Shown: positions 49,419-60,333, counted from the first letter of the stretch. The stretch is DNA of 64,000 nt from Pseudoduganella albidiflava (GCF_004322755.1 NZ_CP036401.1:7006001-7070000); one strand, 5' to 3'. Translations and numbers: made by a program. Notes: generated by a model not told the origin, from the letters alone.

Positions 49419-49538
49419 ATCCCGGCCAAATGAAGCCGGGCCGATCGCCGCCTGTTGTTTAGAAGGCTCGCTCGGCCGGTGCCGCCGTCCGCTGCGCCGT
49501 GCCCTCGTCTATGATGCGGTATTCAACGAGGGGCCACC

Positions 49539-49961
49539 ATGGACGACATCCAGCAAAAACTCGAACGCTTCAACAGCCGCGCCGGCGGCACGCTGCCGGA
49601 CCACATGAACATCCGCTTCACGGCCGCAGCGGCGGGCGAACTCTCGGCCGAGATCGAGATCCAGAAGCACCACCTCGCCCCCAACGGCTTCCTGCACGCC
49701 GGCACGGTGGTCACGCTGGCCGATACGGCGTGCGGCTACGGCTGCTTCGTCAACCTGCCCGAAGGGGCCGAGAACTTCACCACCATCGAGCTGAAGTCGA
49801 ACCACCTGGGCACCGCGCGCGACGGCACCATCGCCGTCACGGCCCGCGCTGTCCACATGGGCAAGACCACGCAGGTGTGGGATGCCACCGTCAGCAACAA
49901 GGCGACCGGCAAGACGATCGCGCTGTTCCGCTGCACGCAGATGATCCTTTATCCGAAATGA
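49539..49961 (+). CDS. PaaI-like hotdog thioesterase
   Basis: A 140-residue single-hotdog acyl-CoA thioesterase of the PaaI/YdiI group. HHLAPNGFLHAGTVVTLADTACG (about 43-65) carries the catalytic Asn-Gly-x-x-His-Gly-like stretch. NFTTIELKSNHLG is the second family block. The substrate is not defined. It stands between the nucleoside transporter and a small membrane peptide gene. Confidence 0.9.
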   Translation: MDDIQQKLERFNSRAGGTLPDHMNIRFTAAAAGELSAEIEIQKHHLAPNGFLHAGTVVTLADTACGYGCFVNLPEGAENFTTIELKSNHLGTARDGTIAVTARAVHMGKTTQVWDATVSNKATGKTIALFRCTQMILYPK

Positions 49962-49965
49962 CACC

Positions 49966-50085
49966 ATGCTGTACGCGGGGATAGCGATCATCATTACAGG
50001 GATCGTGTCGGCGCTGTCGCCGATCCTGCGCGAGTGGTACGCGCACCGCAAGCGGAAGGAGCGCGAGGGCAGGGACCGGCACTAG
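49966..50085 (+). CDS. 39-residue single-TM peptide
   Basis: The frame opens four bases after the thioesterase stop and reads MLYAGIAIIITGIVSALSPI as one membrane helix. A strongly basic tail (REWYAHRKRKEREGRDRH) follows. The ribosome-binding site is weak, but close spacing suggests coupling. No family is recognised. It could be a small regulatory membrane protein or a chance frame. Confidence 0.45.
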   Translation: MLYAGIAIIITGIVSALSPILREWYAHRKRKEREGRDRH

Positions 50086-50151
50086 GCACTAGCGCTTCCC
50101 CGGCGCTGCCGTCGGCCAGCGGAGCCATCGGCCAGCACCGCCATCGGCAAC

Positions 50152-50218
50152 TGTACTGGTACAAGCGCCGCAACGAAGGCCGTGCATACTGGCGCCGGTG
50201 TATCGGTACTGTACCGAG
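50152..50218. promoter_or_regulatory. Two GTAC palindromes before the LysE gene
   Basis: TGTACTGGTACA (50152-50163) is an inverted repeat, and TCGGTACTGTACCGA (50204-50218) is a perfect 15-bp palindrome. Their centres are about 53 bp apart, that is, five helical turns. This suggests a dimeric or looping regulator; GTAC-type sites are known for MocR-like GntR regulators, but none is encoded next to it. Confidence 0.6.
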
Positions 50219-50258
50219 CACTTGGTTTAGCATGGACACGTTACCCGTGGAGCGAGTC

Positions 50259-50858
50259 ATGCACTTCCTGATCCCCTACCTGCCGCTGATGATGTTCGCC
50301 TTCGTGTCGTCGATCACGCCCGGGCCGAACAACATCATGCTGACCTCGTCCGGCATCTGGTTCGGCTTTCGCCGCTCGATTCCGCACATGCTGGGCATTA
50401 CCATCGGCTTCGGTGCGCTGCTGGCCGTCTGCGCGACCGGCATCGGCGCGCTGGTGATGGCGGTGCCGGCGGCACAGTTCGCGCTGCGGGTCGCCGGTTC
50501 CGGCTACCTGCTGTACCTGGCCTGGCAGCTGCGCGACATGCGTTTCGATGGCCAGGCCGAGCAGGCGCGCAAGCCCATGGGTTTCATGGCCGCCGCCGCT
50601 TTCCAGTTCTGCAATCCCAAGGCCTGGGTCATGGCGATCACGGGCAGCTCGGCCTTCCTGCCGCAAGGCATGCCGGCATCCGTCGCGATCGCGCTGTTCT
50701 GCCTGATCTTCTGCGCCGTCAACCTGCCGTGCATCTCCGTGTGGACCGGCGCCGGCGCACTGCTGCGGCGCTACCTGTCGCAGCCGTTGTGGCGCAAGGT
50801 GTTCTGCGCAACCATGGTGGCGTTGACGGTGTATTCGGCGCTGGCGATGTGGCTGTAG
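50259..50858 (+). CDS. LysE/RhtB family exporter
   Basis: A 199-residue six-helix exporter with the signature FVSSITPGPNNIMLTSSG (residues 14-31) and FQFCNPKAWVMAI near 118-130. Amino acids or related metabolites are the usual substrates. The start at 50259 follows GGAG; ATG 50232 would add nine residues. Two GTAC palindromes lie 40 to 110 bp upstream. Confidence 0.88.
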   Translation: MHFLIPYLPLMMFAFVSSITPGPNNIMLTSSGIWFGFRRSIPHMLGITIGFGALLAVCATGIGALVMAVPAAQFALRVAGSGYLLYLAWQLRDMRFDGQAEQARKPMGFMAAAAFQFCNPKAWVMAITGSSAFLPQGMPASVAIALFCLIFCAVNLPCISVWTGAGALLRRYLSQPLWRKVFCATMVALTVYSALAMWL

Positions 50859-50945
50859 GTGGAGTGGCTTTAACGTGAACGAAGGCAGGCGTTGGTGCCT
50901 GTTCTCGCCATGTATTGCCGATGCCCGTAACGCAAGGGTTTCAGC

Positions 50946-51380
50946 TCAGCTGCAGCGGATCTCGATGCGCCTCGGATTGCCGGCCACCAGCTTGTGATGC
51001 CTGATGATGCATTGCCTGATCTTGTCGTCGAGCCGGCGCGACATGATGAACTCACCCGATCTGCCGTATCTGCAAACAAGCCAGCGTTCTTCGTCCTGGC
51101 CGGCTCCGCCGAAGCGATATGACGTGCCATTACCTTTGGCATCCAGCGGTTCGCCCCGCAGTTGCATCTCGCTCGCGGGCGGGCCGACGGACATGCCCGC
51201 ACCGAATAGTGGCAGGGAATGTGGCACATACGGCTGCCACTCGCCGCGCGAGGCCAGCGTGACGTGGCCGGGAGTTATCTCATCGGGGCATTCGAGCTGC
51301 CCGGCTTGCGCAGCCTGGGCACCACCTGCCGCCAGCAGGGACAATGCAATGCGGGTCAAAACGACGCGTGCAGGGCTCAT
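50946..51380 (-). CDS. STY0301-like exported protein
   Basis: A 144-residue protein with a signal peptide (1-26) and the four-cysteine pattern of the STY0301 family: LECPDEI, WLVCRYGR, RQCIIRH and RIEIRCS. The function is unknown. It is monocistronic and convergent with the LysE gene. Confidence 0.7.
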   Translation of the reverse strand: MSPARVVLTRIALSLLAAGGAQAAQAGQLECPDEITPGHVTLASRGEWQPYVPHSLPLFGAGMSVGPPASEMQLRGEPLDAKGNGTSYRFGGAGQDEERWLVCRYGRSGEFIMSRRLDDKIRQCIIRHHKLVAGNPRRIEIRCS

Positions 51381-51589
51381 TTGATCACCGAAAAGGCAAA
51401 TGCGTTATCGGAAGGGCGATGTTACGTACTGTCATTGTAGATCTTCAGTCGCCAAATAAAACGGCGAGAGATGAAGGGTTTATTTCCATCGGATTCCATT
51501 GGTCCATCACCGAGATTCCGGTACTGGTTGTTGTGGCTCTGGCGCAGGCCTGGCGAACGGCAGAGTGTCGGGCCTGGGGCGCTTTCGCC

Positions 51590-52489
51590 TTACCCTGGCA
51601 GCCTGGCTGCCACGGCTGCCTGGCTCCTCAGCCAAGCCAGCGCGGCCTCCACATGGGGCGCCGGCGCATGCCCGGCACTGCGCACCAGGTGATAGGTGTG
51701 GCCCGGAATCGCCGGCCCGAACGGCTGGACCAGCCGGCCATCGGCGAGTTCCGCGGCGAGGAGGTCGAGGCTCAGCAGCGCGACGCCCTGGCCGGCCAGC
51801 ACGGCGCCGATGGCATGCGCTTCGTCCGAGAAGCGCAGCTGCGGGCGTATCTGCCCGGCAGCCAGCCCGGCGGCGGCGAACCAGCGCTCCCACGTGGGAT
51901 TCGACGGGTGCTGGTGCTCCCACCTGAAGTCGACCAGCGGCAGGCGATGCAGGTCCGCGATCGACGCGGCGCCGAGATCCGGGCTGGCGAGCGGGGCGAA
52001 GCGGTCGCTGAACAGCGGCTCGGCCACCATGCCGGGATACTCGCCGCGGCCATAGCGGATCGCCAGGTCGGCGCCAGCGCCATCCAGCGCGACGGCCCGG
52101 TCGGAAGCGTGCAGTTCCAGGTCGATGCCGGGGTGCAGAGCGCGAAAACGGGCGACCCGAGGGGCCAGCCAGTACGCCATGAAGGCACTGGTGGTCGAGA
52201 TCATCACGCGCTGTGATACCTGCGGCCGGGCGAGGCGCTGCAGTGCCAGCTCGAAGGTATTGAAGCCGTCGCGCAGCACCGGATACAGGGCCTTGCCGGC
52301 CTCGGTCAGCACGACCTTGCGCACCTGGCGATCGAACAGCGCGACGCCGGTGTGCTCTTCCAGCGTGCGGATCTGGTGGCTGATGGCGGTGGGTGTCACG
52401 GCGAGTTCGCTGGCCGCTTCCTTGAAGCTGCCATGCCGCGCCGCCGCTTCGAAGGCGCGCAATGCCGAAAGGGGAGGGAGTCGCCGCAT
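51590..52489 (-). CDS. LysR-type regulator (GcvA-like), divergent from ridA-like gene
   Basis: A 299-residue LTTR. The HTH covers residues 6-65 (LSALRAFEAAARHGSFKEAA, TPTAISHQIRTLEE), and the effector domain spans about 90-295. It is similar in plan to the regulator at 2657 but not a duplicate. It is divergent from the RidA-like gene across 122 bp, which is the likely target. Confidence 0.92.
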   Translation of the reverse strand: MRRLPPLSALRAFEAAARHGSFKEAASELAVTPTAISHQIRTLEEHTGVALFDRQVRKVVLTEAGKALYPVLRDGFNTFELALQRLARPQVSQRVMISTTSAFMAYWLAPRVARFRALHPGIDLELHASDRAVALDGAGADLAIRYGRGEYPGMVAEPLFSDRFAPLASPDLGAASIADLHRLPLVDFRWEHQHPSNPTWERWFAAAGLAAGQIRPQLRFSDEAHAIGAVLAGQGVALLSLDLLAAELADGRLVQPFGPAIPGHTYHLVRSAGHAPAPHVEAALAWLRSQAAVAARLPG

Positions 52490-52611
52490 GCGCTATGAAT
52501 GAGCCGGGTTCACCTGATGCCTGAGGATTTCGAGTTTGTCGCCGCCACGGGATGCACTTACCTTGCTGGTATCGGCAGATGCCGCATCCCTGATAGCGAG
52601 AGGACTTTACC

Positions 52612-53001
52612 ATGCTGGAACGCGTGATCACCCAACCGGACAACTACGAACCATTCCTGCTCTCGCAGGGCATCAGGTTCGGCGACCTGCTGTTTGTTTC
52701 CGGCCAGGCCGGCGCCGGCGACGATGGCCGGATCGTCGCGGGCGGCTTCCGCGCCCAGGGCGAGCAGGCATTCGCCAACCTGCGGCGCGTGCTGGAAGCG
52801 GGAGGCTCCAGCCTTGGCGATGTCGTGAAGGTCACCATCTTCGTGACCGACATGGGGCATTTCCAGGACGTGGTCGAACTGCGCCGCAAGTTCTTCAGCG
52901 CGCCGTATCCGGCCGACACCATCGCTGAAATCAGGGCGCTTTACGACCCGGCGGCGATGATCGAAATCGAGGCCATCGCCGCGGTTCGGCCGGGCGGCTG
53001 A
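52612..53001 (+). CDS. RidA-family enamine/imine deaminase
   Basis: A 129-residue YjgF/YER057c/UK114 protein. LLFVSGQAGAGDDG, QAFANLRRVLEAGGSSLGDVVKVTIFVTDM and IEIEAIA are family blocks. The arginine that defines true RidA near position 105 is replaced in the C-terminal pattern (ALYDPAAMIEIEAIAA), so it may belong to a RidA-related subfamily of different substrate. It is divergent from the LysR gene. Confidence 0.88.
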   Translation: MLERVITQPDNYEPFLLSQGIRFGDLLFVSGQAGAGDDGRIVAGGFRAQGEQAFANLRRVLEAGGSSLGDVVKVTIFVTDMGHFQDVVELRRKFFSAPYPADTIAEIRALYDPAAMIEIEAIAAVRPGG

Positions 53002-53008
53002 TCGCGCA

Positions 53009-55165
53009 TCACTCGATCTTTTGAACGAAGCCCAGATACACACGCCGGGCGACGAAATGATCGAAGCCCGCCTGACGGAACGTGGCTGTCCCGGTCCGGT
53101 AAGTGCGCTTGCTGCCATCGAACAGATCGCTGGCGTTGACGGTCAGGTCCAGCGACCCGGTCAAGGCGCGCTTCCACGTCAGGTTGACGTTGCTGGTCGA
53201 TCCATTCCGGCCCAGCGGCGTGATGGCGGGTGCCTGCACGTGCGCATCGAGCGACACGTGGTCCTGCCCGGCGCTGTAGGCCGCCCTGAAGTTCAGGTAG
53301 CCCGACGCGCCGTGCTGGCGCACCAGCGCTGCTGCATCGGGCGTCGACAGCGCGATGCGGTACACGCTGCCGTCCACGCCCAGGCGCAGCGCCGCGGCGG
53401 GTGTCCAGTCGAGCGAGCCGGTGATGCCCGTCGAGCGGGCCAGTCCGCCATTCTGTTTCGACGTCACCAGCACATCGCCCGCGTTACTGCGCGCATCGAC
53501 CACCGTGGCGCGGCTGGTGCGGTGGAAGGCGCCGAGGCTGCCGCTCAGTTGCGCGGCTGTCGCGGTGGTGCCGATCTCCCATGAGGCCAGGCGCTGCGGT
53601 CCCAAGTCGGGATTGCCGCGGCTGAGGTTTTGCGCATCGACGTAGGTCGTGAATGGATTGAGGTCGCGCGGATCCGGGCGCTGCAGGCTGCGGCGATAGC
53701 TGAGGGTCAAGGCAGCATTGCCGGCGAGCGCATACTCGAGGTGGAGGCTGGGATTGAATGCCTGCCAATGCCCGGTTCGCAGGGTGGTTTGCGCCGACCC
53801 TACCTGAAGTTCCATGCGCTCGAACCGGCCGCCCAGCAGGGCTTCCCATTGGCCGTACCTGAGCCGGTTCGTCAGGTAGGCGGCGGCCAGCGTCGTCTTC
53901 ACCTTGTAGCCGTTGGTCGTATCGGGATCGGGCGTTTCCATGCCCGTCGAGGCATCGATGGACGCCTGGTAGTTATGGAGGTCGTTCACTTCGTCCTGGA
54001 GATCGGCGCCCATGCCCCACTGTCCATGCACGGCGCCGCTGCCCGCCAGCCGGCTCCAGTCCAGCGTGGCCTGGTCGAGGCGGCGTGCCGACCTGGTGGC
54101 GCCATGGCTGTACGCGGTGGGGTACGCCGGTGCGACGAAGACGTCCCGGTAGGACTTGTCGAGCAGGCCGGTCGTGCGGCTGCGCTGCACGGTGGCCTTG
54201 AGCGCCTTGCCGCCGCCCTGGCGGGTCCAGGCCAGGCTGGCACTGTCGTCGGACTGCTCGTTGGGGCCTTCGGAGATGCGGTGATACACCGTCTCGCCAG
54301 TGCCGCTGCCCGCCACGTTCAGCGTGTCGAGCAGTGGACGCGAGCGGCGCGAGTTGTGCCGCGCGGAGAAGCTCACGCTATCGGTGTCGCTCAGGGTGTA
54401 GTCGATGCCCAGTGCCGCGCTCCGGACGATGCGGCGCACGAACACGCCCGAGGTCTGCAAGCTGTATCTCGTTCCGTCTCCACCTTCGTCTCCAGCGCCG
54501 TCGCCGGCTGCGTGGCCGGACGGATCATGCCAGTCGACCGCCGAGCGGCGCCATTTCTGCGTGCCGTCGCGGCGGTACGCCAGGCTGCCATGCACGCTGA
54601 CGTCTTTCCTGGCCATGTCGCCCGACCAGCCGGCATTCCACAGGCCCCGGTCCGCGGCGCTGGCCCGCACCTGCGCGCGGGCACCGGGCCGGCGATTGCG
54701 CTTCAGGACGATGTTGACGATCGCGCCGCCATTGGCCTGGTAGGCGGCGGAAGGGTTGGTGATCACCTCGACGCTGGCGATGTCCGCCCCGCTCATGGTC
54801 TGCAGGGCCACCGCCCGTTCTTCGCCCGACATCGTGGCCGTCGGCTTGCCGTCCACCAGCACCGTGACCTGGTCATTGCCCTTGACGGCGATGCGCCCGT
54901 CGGCCGTTACCGATACTTCGGGCGTCGATTGCAGCACGTCCTGCGCGGTGCCGTTGGCCGCCCGCGGCATGGCCGCAACGTCATGGACCGTCTTGTCCAG
55001 TTTCCGGACGACCGGCTCCTTCCGGGCCGTCACCGTCACGGTCGCGATGGGGGGATCTTCGGCGTGCGCTTGTTTCGGCAGGGAGAAGAGGGTGGGCAGT
55101 CCGAACAGGATCACCGAAAACGTCGTTCCAGGTCGCATGGCACGGGTGCGGCGCGGAGCCGCCAT
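53009..55165 (-). CDS. TonB-dependent receptor / outer-membrane beta-barrel family
   Basis: A roughly 718-residue outer-membrane protein. The signal region (RPGTTFSVILFGLPTLFSLP, ending QAHA) is followed by a TonB-box-like ATVTVTAR and a plug domain (about 55-150: VTVLVDGKPTA, VEVITNPSAAYQANGGAIVNIVLKR). A long beta-barrel follows. The C-terminal part has the style of the OMP_b-brl_3 group. The last residues (GFVQKIE) lack a terminal aromatic. The start could be 55165 or 55138; no clear ribosome-binding site favours either. The ligand is unknown; no TonB or siderophore gene is nearby. Confidence 0.88.
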   Translation of the reverse strand: MAAPRRTRAMRPGTTFSVILFGLPTLFSLPKQAHAEDPPIATVTVTARKEPVVRKLDKTVHDVAAMPRAANGTAQDVLQSTPEVSVTADGRIAVKGNDQVTVLVDGKPTATMSGEERAVALQTMSGADIASVEVITNPSAAYQANGGAIVNIVLKRNRRPGARAQVRASAADRGLWNAGWSGDMARKDVSVHGSLAYRRDGTQKWRRSAVDWHDPSGHAAGDGAGDEGGDGTRYSLQTSGVFVRRIVRSAALGIDYTLSDTDSVSFSARHNSRRSRPLLDTLNVAGSGTGETVYHRISEGPNEQSDDSASLAWTRQGGGKALKATVQRSRTTGLLDKSYRDVFVAPAYPTAYSHGATRSARRLDQATLDWSRLAGSGAVHGQWGMGADLQDEVNDLHNYQASIDASTGMETPDPDTTNGYKVKTTLAAAYLTNRLRYGQWEALLGGRFERMELQVGSAQTTLRTGHWQAFNPSLHLEYALAGNAALTLSYRRSLQRPDPRDLNPFTTYVDAQNLSRGNPDLGPQRLASWEIGTTATAAQLSGSLGAFHRTSRATVVDARSNAGDVLVTSKQNGGLARSTGITGSLDWTPAAALRLGVDGSVYRIALSTPDAAALVRQHGASGYLNFRAAYSAGQDHVSLDAHVQAPAITPLGRNGSTSNVNLTWKRALTGSLDLTVNASDLFDGSKRTYRTGTATFRQAGFDHFVARRVYLGFVQKIE

Positions 55166-55247
55166 GTCGAAAGAGCCCGAGTATAGGCAGGCCGGCACCG
55201 GCACGATGGCGTGTTGGGACAGAGGCCCCGATCAGTGGGACGAGGAG

Positions 55248-55281
55248 GCAAGCAGATGCCGCGCGCGCGGCATCTGCTTGC
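55248..55281. repeat. 34-bp perfect palindrome
   Basis: GCAAGCAGATGCCGCGC (55248-55264) is followed without any loop by its exact reverse complement (55265-55281). It lies 83 bp upstream of the TonB-receptor start on the promoter side. There is no T-tract. It is far longer than typical operators. Confidence 0.9.
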
Positions 55282-55387
55282 AGCATAGCGCTTGCGGACG
55301 CCTGGATCGTGGCCTGGGTAGCGGGCCGCATCGGCAGGAAAGGGCCAGCCAGTGCCGCTTCGATCGGCGGCGCGATCGAACCGGGCC

Positions 55388-55900
55388 TTACCCCTTCAAC
55401 GCCTTGGCCAGCAATGCGTGCAACGCCGCGAACTCGGGCTTGCCCACGTAGCGCTTGATGATCTTGCCATCCTTGTCGATGACGAAGGTGGTCGGCGTGA
55501 GCGACACGTCGCCATAAGCCTTGGCCGCTTCGCCGGTGATGTCGAGCGCGACCTTGAACGGCAGCTGCCGCGTTTCCGTGAAGTTGACCACGTAGTTCGG
55601 CGGGTCGTACTTCATCGCCACGGCGATGAATTCAAGGCCCTGGCCCTTGAACTTGTTGTACGTGTCGACCATTTCCGGCATCTCGGCCACGCAGCTGGCG
55701 CACGAGGTGGCCCAGAAATTCACCATCACCACCTTGCCGCGCAGGTCGGCCGGCGTGATGCGTTCACCCTTGATGCCGGTGAACGTGACCTGCGGCGCGG
55801 CCGGCGCGCTGTTCAGCGAGGTATAGGCGGCGAAGCCCAGGCCGGCGATCACGGCGGCCGCGAGCGCCGGCTTGACCCAGGCTTTGGAAGAGCTGCTCAT
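55388..55900 (-). CDS. TlpA/ResA-like thiol-disulfide oxidoreductase
   Basis: A 170-residue membrane-anchored periplasmic thioredoxin (N-terminal helix about 10-28). The redox motif is CASC (Cys67, Cys70) in FWATSCASCVAEMP. The cis-proline region is LTPTTFVID, and the fold is complete. Such proteins reduce heme-binding cysteines or copper sites; a tie to cytochrome maturation is plausible, not shown. It is the last gene of the leftward diaA - BON - tlpA run. Confidence 0.92.
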   Translation of the reverse strand: MSSSSKAWVKPALAAAVIAGLGFAAYTSLNSAPAAPQVTFTGIKGERITPADLRGKVVMVNFWATSCASCVAEMPEMVDTYNKFKGQGLEFIAVAMKYDPPNYVVNFTETRQLPFKVALDITGEAAKAYGDVSLTPTTFVIDKDGKIIKRYVGKPEFAALHALLAKALKG

Positions 55901-55925
55901 GATCGATGGCCGTCAGTCCATGCAG

Positions 55926-57195
<1,270 letters not shown>

Positions 57196-57318
57196 TCACG
57201 ACCGGCAACGCCTGTTAATAATGCTTACAAAAGCAGCTTAATAAAAGATTAACAGCCGGATTAACAGCGAGATGAACCGCGAGATTGCCGCTTGTTTGCC
57301 GGTCCGGCGCCGCCCACT

Positions 57319-60294
57319 TCAGTAAGCCTTCCTGGCCGGCAGCGTGACCGTGATTTCCGTGCCGGCGCCGGGCTTGCTGGCGATTTCCAGGGTGGCGCCG
57401 ACACAGCTGGCCCGCTCGCGCATGCCCACCAGGCCCCAGTGGCCGGGACGGTGGCCCGCCGCCGCGACGGATTCGGCCAGGCCGCGGCCGTCATCGCGGA
57501 TGCGCACGGTGAACGCGCGGCTGCCGTATTCCAGGTCGAGTTCGATCCGGCTGGCATCCGCATAGCGCGATGCGTTGAACAGGGCTTCGCGCGCGATGGC
57601 GTAGATCTCTTCGTGCACGGCAGGGCGCAATGGCCGCGGCGTGCCGGCGACCCGCATGTCGAAGGCGTGCGGTCCATGGTCGGCCAGGCCCTTGCCGTAC
57701 TGGCCGAGGGTCAGTTCCAGCACTTCCGGCGCACCCTCGCGCAATTCCATGATCTGGTCCCTGCCTTCCACGAGCAATCGTTCGGCCAGGTCGAGCGTCT
57801 GGTCGAGCCGCGTGCGCTCCAGCGTACCCTCCTTCAGGTAGCGGCTGTGCGCATCGAAGGACAGCAGCAGCGACTGCATGCTTTGCAGCAGGGTGTCATG
57901 CAAGGTGCGCGCGATGCGCGTGCGCTCCGCCAGGCGTTCGTGCAGGCGGTCGTGCATCCGCCGGGTCAGGTAGCGGATTCGCAAGGCGTAGGCGGCGTAC
58001 AGCAGCACCAGCGCGAGCATCGCCAGCAGGACCTTGAACCAGGCGCTTTGCACGAAGGTGGGCGAGATGGCGATCTCCAGCGCGGCGCCTTCCATGTTCC
58101 ACAGCCCGTCCTCGTTGGCGGCGATGACTTCGAAGCGGTAATTGCCGGGAGCCAGGTTGGTGTAGGTGGCCTGGCGCCGCCCGGTGCGCCCATCGGTTTC
58201 CTGCCAGGCGCGATCCAGCCCGACCAGCCGGTAGCGCAGGCGCACGCGTTCCGGGATCGACAGCGAAAGGGCGGCGAAATCGACCTGCAGGCTGCTGGTG
58301 CCCTGCGGCAGGCCGAGCACGTGCCTGGTAATGGCATGGTGCGTACCGTTGGCCAGCACGCCGGTCACCTCGACCGGCGGCGGCAGGCGGTTGCGCGCGA
58401 TGCCGGCCGGGTCGATGGTGCCGACCGATCCCGTGGTGGCATACCACAGCAGCCCGTCGCGCGAACGCCGCAGCGAGGGCACGGGCCGGAGTTGCGCGGC
58501 GTGGCCCTGCATGCCGTCGCGCGCATCGAAGCGCTCGAAGTCCACGGCCCGCCCGTGGTTCAGCCACCCATCCAGTTCGGCGGCGGCGATGCGGTACAGG
58601 CCATCGGCGCCATGCAGCCACAGGTCGCCGTCGGGCAGCCGGACGATGCCCGACACGCCCCGGAAACGTTCGTTGCGCCTGCCCTGCAGTGCCGTGAATC
58701 GGCCGTTGCGATACAGGGCGACGCCGTTCTCCCCGCCAGCCCACATGGTGCCGCCGCCGGCCTTGCCGTCGAAGCACAGGTACAGCACCGTGCCCAGCGC
58801 CAGGCCTTCGCCGGGCCCCAGCCTGCGCACCGTGCCGCCATCGATCACCGTGACCTGGCTGCGCACGTGCGCCATCCATAACGCGCCCGCGCCATCGCGC
58901 GCCATGGACGTGGTGAGCAGTTCGGGAATGCCGGGCAGGCCGCCGGACTTCACCCACCGGTCGCCAGCCAGCTTGTATACGCCCGTGCCGGTGTTGAAGG
59001 AAGCCCACAGCGCGCCGTCGCGATCCTGCTGCATGGCATGCACGCGCATGCCTTTCAGGCCATCCGGTGAAGCGATGGTGGCCAGCGTGCCGTCCGGAGC
59101 GCGCCGCACGATGCCTTCCATGCCGCCCAGCCACAGCGTGCCGTCCGGTGCCGTATAGCTGGCGGTGATGGCGCCCGGCACTTCGCGGCGGATGCGCCTG
59201 TCCGGGCTGTAGCGCCACAGGTCGCGGGCGTAGTCGCCGGCCCACATGCCGCCGTCCGGCCCGGCCACCAGCACCGGATATTCCAGCGGCGTGGACACGG
59301 GCACGGTGCGCAGGCGGTTCGGCCGCAGGCGGTCGACACCGCGCGACGTGCCGATCCACAGGTTGCCTTCGCGGTCCTGGAAGATCGCGCCCAGCAGCGC
59401 GCCGCTGATGCCGTTCAGGGTCGACAGGAACTGCTCCGGGCGGCCAGGGCCGTGCGGCGCGACCCGGCGTTCCAGGCTGTCGGCATGGGTGATCCACATG
59501 GTGCCGCGGCGGTCGAAATACATGCCGACACCGGCGAGTTCGGGCCTGGCCGGCTGGCCCGCAGGCGGCGGCGCGGTGCGCACCCGGTGGTAGCCGTGTT
59601 CGAAGTCGTTGCCCCAGAGCGTGCCATCCGGTGCCTCGGCCAGCCAGACCAGCGCCGTGCGCGGCCACGCGTGCGTGAAGCGGGCCTCGCCCGGCTTGCG
59701 GAAATAGGCGCCGGAATTGGTACCGATCCAGGTCGTGCCGTCGCGGGCAAACAGGATCTGGAACACGCCTCGGGCCGGCAGGCCTGCTTCGCCCGTCAGG
59801 TACTGGAAGCGGTTGCCGCCCGGTGGCAGTACCGCCAGGCCATCGCGCATGGCGGCCCAGATCGCGCCGTCCGGCGCCACTTCCAGGTGCATCACGCCGA
59901 CCGGCCGGATGCCGTCGCGTTCCATGTACGTATGCGTGCCATCCTTCCTGAACACGGAGATCCCGCCGACACGGTAGCCGACCCACACCGCGCCATCCGG
60001 CGCGGTGGCCAGCGCCATGATGTTGCTGGAATAAAGCGCGTGGCCGTAGACGGTATCGGTGCGTTCGAAGTGCACGCCGTCGTAGCGGTACAAGCCGGTC
60101 GGCGTGGCGATCCACAGCCAGCCGTCCGGGCCTTGCGCGAACTTCGTCACGCCCATCGGCGCGTCATCGAGCTCGGTCCAGGCGGTGTGGGTGTAATCGG
60201 CCAGCAGAGGTGCCGGCTCCGCTGCGGCGGCGGCCACTGGATGGCCCGCCGCGAGGAACATCAGCAGCAGTGTCGTGAGCGCGCGGGCAATCAT
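57319..60294 (-). CDS. Beta-propeller sensor histidine kinase (Reg_prop - Y_Y_Y - HisKA_3)
   Basis: A 991-residue one-TM sensor kinase. A signal peptide is followed by about twelve propeller blades of the two-component regulator repeat type (recurrent GPDGWLWIATPTGLYRYDG-like units) up to residue about 650. Next come a Y_Y_Y domain (about 665-740, RYRLVGLDRAWQETDGR) and a helix (about 752-775). HisKA_3 with phospho-His near 798 (RTLHDTLLQSMQS) and HATPase_c (REALFNASRYADA, GLVGMRERA) follow. The NarL-type kinase plan would need a LuxR-type response regulator, and none is adjacent. It lies 40 bp downstream of the second kinase gene. Confidence 0.94.
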   Translation of the reverse strand: MIARALTTLLLMFLAAGHPVAAAAAEPAPLLADYTHTAWTELDDAPMGVTKFAQGPDGWLWIATPTGLYRYDGVHFERTDTVYGHALYSSNIMALATAPDGAVWVGYRVGGISVFRKDGTHTYMERDGIRPVGVMHLEVAPDGAIWAAMRDGLAVLPPGGNRFQYLTGEAGLPARGVFQILFARDGTTWIGTNSGAYFRKPGEARFTHAWPRTALVWLAEAPDGTLWGNDFEHGYHRVRTAPPPAGQPARPELAGVGMYFDRRGTMWITHADSLERRVAPHGPGRPEQFLSTLNGISGALLGAIFQDREGNLWIGTSRGVDRLRPNRLRTVPVSTPLEYPVLVAGPDGGMWAGDYARDLWRYSPDRRIRREVPGAITASYTAPDGTLWLGGMEGIVRRAPDGTLATIASPDGLKGMRVHAMQQDRDGALWASFNTGTGVYKLAGDRWVKSGGLPGIPELLTTSMARDGAGALWMAHVRSQVTVIDGGTVRRLGPGEGLALGTVLYLCFDGKAGGGTMWAGGENGVALYRNGRFTALQGRRNERFRGVSGIVRLPDGDLWLHGADGLYRIAAAELDGWLNHGRAVDFERFDARDGMQGHAAQLRPVPSLRRSRDGLLWYATTGSVGTIDPAGIARNRLPPPVEVTGVLANGTHHAITRHVLGLPQGTSSLQVDFAALSLSIPERVRLRYRLVGLDRAWQETDGRTGRRQATYTNLAPGNYRFEVIAANEDGLWNMEGAALEIAISPTFVQSAWFKVLLAMLALVLLYAAYALRIRYLTRRMHDRLHERLAERTRIARTLHDTLLQSMQSLLLSFDAHSRYLKEGTLERTRLDQTLDLAERLLVEGRDQIMELREGAPEVLELTLGQYGKGLADHGPHAFDMRVAGTPRPLRPAVHEEIYAIAREALFNASRYADASRIELDLEYGSRAFTVRIRDDGRGLAESVAAAGHRPGHWGLVGMRERASCVGATLEIASKPGAGTEITVTLPARKAY

Positions 60295-60333
60295 CGGCCA
60301 GGCTTCATCCAGGAAAAGAGCCAGAAACGGTCA

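Noticed and set aside
49421..49440. Terminator after the second permease
   Set aside because: Only a 6-bp CCCGGC/GCCGGG stem with an 8-nt loop and no T-tract; too weak to call.
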